NCBI GenBank assembly: GCA_029288275.1
Contig: JARIHM010000090.1
Coordinates: 1-7,432 of the forward strand
DNA length: 7,432 nt
Direction of reading: 5' to 3'
DNA from: Candidatus Saccharimonadota bacterium
GTDB lineage: Bacteria > Patescibacteriota > Saccharimonadia > UBA4664
Positions within the stretch are counted from its first letter, which is position 1; the number at the start of each line of letters is the position of its first letter. The notes below the pieces were generated by a model. It was not told the origin of the DNA. It did no database searches and saw only the letters and a program-made list of their open reading frames with translations. Positions 5,269 through 7,432 of this stretch are shown piece by piece. Position numbers and translations under genes: made by a program.

Positions 5269-6084
5269 TCAGGCGCCGAAGCCGCCCAGAGCCGCTTGCG
5301 AGAAGGTCTGATTGGCCATGGCCTGCGAGGCCCGCACCATTGACTGGCTGAAGGCCTGGAAGGCGCGGCGGATCTCGCTGGGCGAGTTCTGCGGCGTCAG
5401 GATGCAGTCGGTCGGAAAGCCCATCTGCGTGAAGACGCTGTGAAAGTCGGTGGTTCCGTCATCGATGCCCATACCCAGGAAGCCATGCTTCTCGCTCTGG
5501 AGCATGGGCTCGACCAGCTGGCGGATGTCGCCTGGGCTGCGGTACCGCATGGAGTGCTGGTCGTTACCATCACTCACTACGGCGGTGACCGCGCGAGCAG
5601 CCACGCCGCCCTGCTCGAACTCCGTCATCTTGGCCGCCACGCCCGTCAGGGTCACGGCCAGCTGGTCGTACAGCGGGGTACCGCCGTTAGGGTTGTAGTT
5701 GTGAGCGTTGAGCAGTTCGGCCTCATCCAACGATCGGTAGGGATACAGGACGCCGTGCTGAGTACCAGCGCTCGCGTTGAGATAGCGGCAGGACACCAGC
5801 ACGCTGGCCGACTGCTTGGAATCCCGGAGGGACTGGACGATCTGGTTGTGGCCGTCGCGCACAGCCTCGGTGTTGCCGCTCACAAAGCGGATCGAGGCAC
5901 TGTCATCCAGCAGCAGAGTCACCAGCAGCACCTCGGCCGTGGTGATGTCATCCAGGCTGACGTGCCCCAGGCCGGCCTGAATGGCCGGGCCCAGCGTATC
6001 GGCCGTCAGCTGAAGCGTCCGGGTAGCGTTGTCGCCCAGGCCGGCATCGCCCAGCAGGGCCTTCAGATCAACGGAATTGCTCAT
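5269..6084 (-). CDS. von Willebrand factor A (vWA) domain protein with intact MIDAS
   Basis: A 271-residue soluble protein, no signal peptide or membrane segment. The vWA domain spans about residues 50-230 and has a complete metal-ion-dependent adhesion site: DxSxS at D60-S62-S64 (after the hydrophobic strand VLLVTLLL), T136 in GGTPLYDQL, and D172 in VVSDGND. Such domains bind a divalent cation and a protein ligand. In bacteria, intracellular ones often assist metal insertion, AAA+ machines or signalling, so a partner protein is expected but not identified. N-terminal (1-48) and C-terminal (about 235-271, Gln/Ala/Ser-rich helix ending GGFGA) regions flank the domain. The ATG at 6082-6084 is chosen because AAGGAG lies at 6091-6096 with 6 nt spacing; a longer frame from 6141 lacks that support and would overlap a strong hairpin. 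It is the last gene of a leftward operon after the nicotinamidase-like gene, 73 nt away. That neighbour is the best clue to its role. Confidence 0.88.
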   Translation of the reverse strand: MSNSVDLKALLGDAGLGDNATRTLQLTADTLGPAIQAGLGHVSLDDITTAEVLLVTLLLDDSASIRFVSGNTEAVRDGHNQIVQSLRDSKQSASVLVSCRYLNASAGTQHGVLYPYRSLDEAELLNAHNYNPNGGTPLYDQLAVTLTGVAAKMTEFEQGGVAARAVTAVVSDGNDQHSMRYRSPGDIRQLVEPMLQSEKHGFLGMGIDDGTTDFHSVFTQMGFPTDCILTPQNSPSEIRRAFQAFSQSMVRASQAMANQTFSQAALGGFGA

Positions 6085-6109
6085 GGCAAACTCCTTGGGT
6101 TTGAAGGAT

Positions 6110-6137
6110 GGTCGGAGCGCAAATCGGCGCCCCGACC
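6110..6137 (-). other. Strong intercistronic hairpin without U-tract
   Basis: In the minus-strand RNA an 11-bp stem (6127-6137 with 6110-6120, one G-U pair) closes a 6-nt loop, midway between the nicotinamidase-like stop and the vWA ribosome binding site. ATCCTTCAAACCC follows it, so it is not a standard intrinsic terminator. It may stabilise or process the mRNA, or set the relative expression of the two genes. Confidence 0.6.
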
Positions 6138-6157
6138 GCAAAACAGTTTATCTACCG

Positions 6158-7189
6158 TCAGAGACGGATACCGGGCCAGCTTTCGATCGGGTCGGTCGAC
6201 TTCACCACGTGCATGCCGGCCGCCCGGAACTTGTCGAAGGCCGCGTCGGCATCCTTGGTGTAGTCGAGCCCCGGCACGACCACCGGCGAGGTGCAGTCCT
6301 CCAGCAGATAAATCTTGCTGGCCAGATCCGGGTCCCGCTGAGTAATGTCCTCGAGCAGGTCATCGATGGTCCAGGCCACACAGTGACTCTTGGCCTGGCC
6401 AAAGATCACCAGAGCATCGTAGTCCAGCAGCTGCCGGATGAAGTTGACGTTACGCGGCACAGGGGTGCCGTCGACCAGCTTCGTAACCTCCGGACCCAGC
6501 ACCGAGTAATTTTCCACCCAGGGGTTGGTGCCCTTGACCTCGAAGTTGGTCTGAGCGCCGCGGGCCACAGCGTGGAAAAACGCCGCCTCTTCGATACCCG
6601 GCACCAGGTTGTGGCCCTTGCCGCCCAGCATGCCGTGGAACGGCCAGATGGTCAGCGGATAGCGGCCACGAGCCGCCAGGGCCTCCACATAGTACTGCAA
6701 CTGGCGCTGAGCGGCCATCAGATTGACCTTGAGGGCCGAGGCCATGAACGGGCTGGCCTTCCAGGCACCCTGCTTGACGTCGTCCACCGACACCAGAGTA
6801 AACGGAGCCGGATGTTCACCGGCATCGTTCACCAGGAACAACGGGTGGAAGGTAGCGTAAGCCCGGTGTGTGTCGAGCGTGAAGTTCAGCTCAGTCAGCC
6901 GCGCCAGGTTGCGGTAGAGAAACTCCACCGTGCGCACCGAATCTTCCTTGGCGCCTGCGCCCGACTGACCGGCCACGAACAACTCGCCGTGAGGGTCGCA
7001 GAAGGTATTCTGCGCGTCGATGCCGAGCGCACCGATCTTGAACGTATCGGTAGCCGCAGCCTTGAGGCCGTGCTGCCGGCGCCAGGCCAGCGCCGCCTCC
7101 TGAAGCGCGGTGTAGTCCAGCCAGCGCTTAGTGTCCGACACCTTGTCGGCACGGTAATGCGGTGGCAGAGGCAGATCCATGACAGTCAT
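6158..7189 (-). CDS. Isochorismatase/nicotinamidase-family cysteine hydrolase, enlarged
   Basis: A 343-residue member of the isochorismatase-like hydrolases; the closest resemblance is to nicotinamidases, which convert nicotinamide to nicotinic acid for NAD salvage. The full catalytic set is visible: triad D58 (GIDAQNTFC), K219 (EVKG) and C270 (AKSHCVAWTIDDLL). The metal ligands are D106 and H108 (LDTHR), probably H115, and H185 in WPFHGM, the counterpart of the WPxH motif. The GxxxxxC nucleophile elbow and the following TxxDL helix are typical. It is much longer than the usual 180-220 residues. It has about 50 extra residues at the N-terminus and a long insertion between H115 and H185, with further extension before C270. 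Substrate is therefore uncertain: nicotinamide is likely but another amide is possible. ATG 7187-7189 is preferred over the adjacent GTG (7190-7192) because GGAG (7196-7199) is then 6 nt away, as in the vWA gene. It lies 21 nt after the preceding gene and 73 nt before the vWA gene, so the three probably form one operon. Confidence 0.88.
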   Translation of the reverse strand: MTVMDLPLPPHYRADKVSDTKRWLDYTALQEAALAWRRQHGLKAAATDTFKIGALGIDAQNTFCDPHGELFVAGQSGAGAKEDSVRTVEFLYRNLARLTELNFTLDTHRAYATFHPLFLVNDAGEHPAPFTLVSVDDVKQGAWKASPFMASALKVNLMAAQRQLQYYVEALAARGRYPLTIWPFHGMLGGKGHNLVPGIEEAAFFHAVARGAQTNFEVKGTNPWVENYSVLGPEVTKLVDGTPVPRNVNFIRQLLDYDALVIFGQAKSHCVAWTIDDLLEDITQRDPDLASKIYLLEDCTSPVVVPGLDYTKDADAAFDKFRAAGMHVVKSTDPIESWPGIRL

Positions 7190-7210
7190 CACAATCTCCT
7201 TTTTGAGTGA

Positions 7211-7432
7211 CTACTTGATGCGAAGCAGCGTGATGTCCTGGCCCGAGATGGCATGAATGCCATTGGGTCCCGGCAGCAGCTGCGTAGCTTGATCAACGAA
7301 GGGCTCAGTGTCGGGAAAGCGCTGGCTCACCCGCAGATCGCCCGCCTCCACGGTGATGCGCACAATACCTTCATCGGTGGCGGCAAACAGCGACTGGCCG
7401 CTAGCAAACCGGCCCCGAATACCCTGGGCTAG
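7211..7432 (-). CDS. Unrecognised protein, C-terminal 73 residues (enters from the right edge)
   Basis: An open frame reads leftward from the right edge to TAG at 7211-7213. Its strand and tight 21-nt spacing to the nicotinamidase-like gene mark it as the upstream member of that operon. The fragment alternates beta-strand-like stretches: SLFAATDEGIVRITV (residues 14-28 of the visible part), LRVSQRF (33-39) and, at the end, GIHAISGQDITLLRIK. The ATDEGIVRI pattern recalls a blade of a beta-propeller repeat protein, but 73 residues are not enough to assign a family. No membrane segment or catalytic motif is visible. Confidence 0.7.
   Translation of the reverse strand, partial: LAQGIRGRFASGQSLFAATDEGIVRITVEAGDLRVSQRFPDTEPFVDQATQLLPGPNGIHAISGQDITLLRIK

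Noticed and set aside
5440..6345. 301-codon open frame on the plus strand
   Set aside because: It is antisense to the vWA gene, which has an intact MIDAS motif and a strong ribosome binding site. The translation has no recognisable domain and is His/Gly/Arg-rich, as expected of an antisense frame in GC-rich coding DNA.
6029..7210. 393-codon open frame on the plus strand
   Set aside because: It is antisense to the hydrolase whose catalytic triad and metal ligands are all visible. It has no supported start site and low-complexity composition.
1..7432. Mobile elements, CRISPR repeats, tRNA or rRNA genes
   Set aside because: I looked on both strands and saw no transposase or integrase, no regularly spaced repeats, no tRNA-like cloverleaf and no ribosomal RNA segment.

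Overview
The window is ordinary bacterial chromosome. Genes are tightly packed, Shine-Dalgarno sites are strong (AAGGAG or GGAGG type, 5-8 nt from the start), some starts are GTG, and TGA and TAG are used as ordinary stops, so the code is standard. There is no integrase, transposase, CRISPR array, tRNA or rRNA. Gene content (MacB-type ABC exporter parts, a YqeG-like HAD phosphatase, an NrtR-like Nudix regulator) would fit a Gram-positive or a Saccharibacteria/CPR-type bacterium. That placement is an impression from protein style and is not proven by the window.

Left half (1-3773, all minus strand). Reading from right to left there is a YqeG-family HAD phosphatase, an ABC exporter ATPase (15 nt later), and its MacB/FtsX-type permease (ATGA overlap with the ATPase). 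Then comes a left-handed beta-helix (hexapeptide-repeat) protein with its own good promoter, ribosome binding site and intrinsic terminator. Last is the N-terminal part of a second MacB/FtsX-type permease, which runs off the left edge. The ATPase and permeases probably form an exporter or a lipoprotein/peptide-extruding machine of the YknYZ/MacB type. The beta-helix gene looks like an independent transcription unit between the two permease genes.

Middle (3774-5148). A divergent intergenic region holds a perfect -10 box and a palindrome over that box. It drives, on the plus strand, a protein with a catalytically degenerate Nudix domain followed by the winged-helix tail of NrtR, the ADP-ribose-sensing regulator of NAD metabolism. 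After a 113-nt AT-rich leader comes an unrecognised 124-residue protein made of two copies of one ~47-residue unit, closed by a strong rho-independent terminator.

Right half (5149-7432, minus strand). Three co-directional genes form a probable operon: the C-terminal end of an unrecognised protein (entering from the right edge), a large isochorismatase/nicotinamidase-family hydrolase with all catalytic residues, and a von Willebrand A domain protein with an intact MIDAS site. A strong hairpin without a U-tract lies between the last two. The NrtR-type regulator about 1.5 kb away suggests, but does not prove, that this end of the window deals with nicotinamide/NAD or ADP-ribose chemistry. The pairing of a nicotinamidase-like enzyme with a vWA protein, and the duplicated 124-residue protein, are the parts most worth following up.
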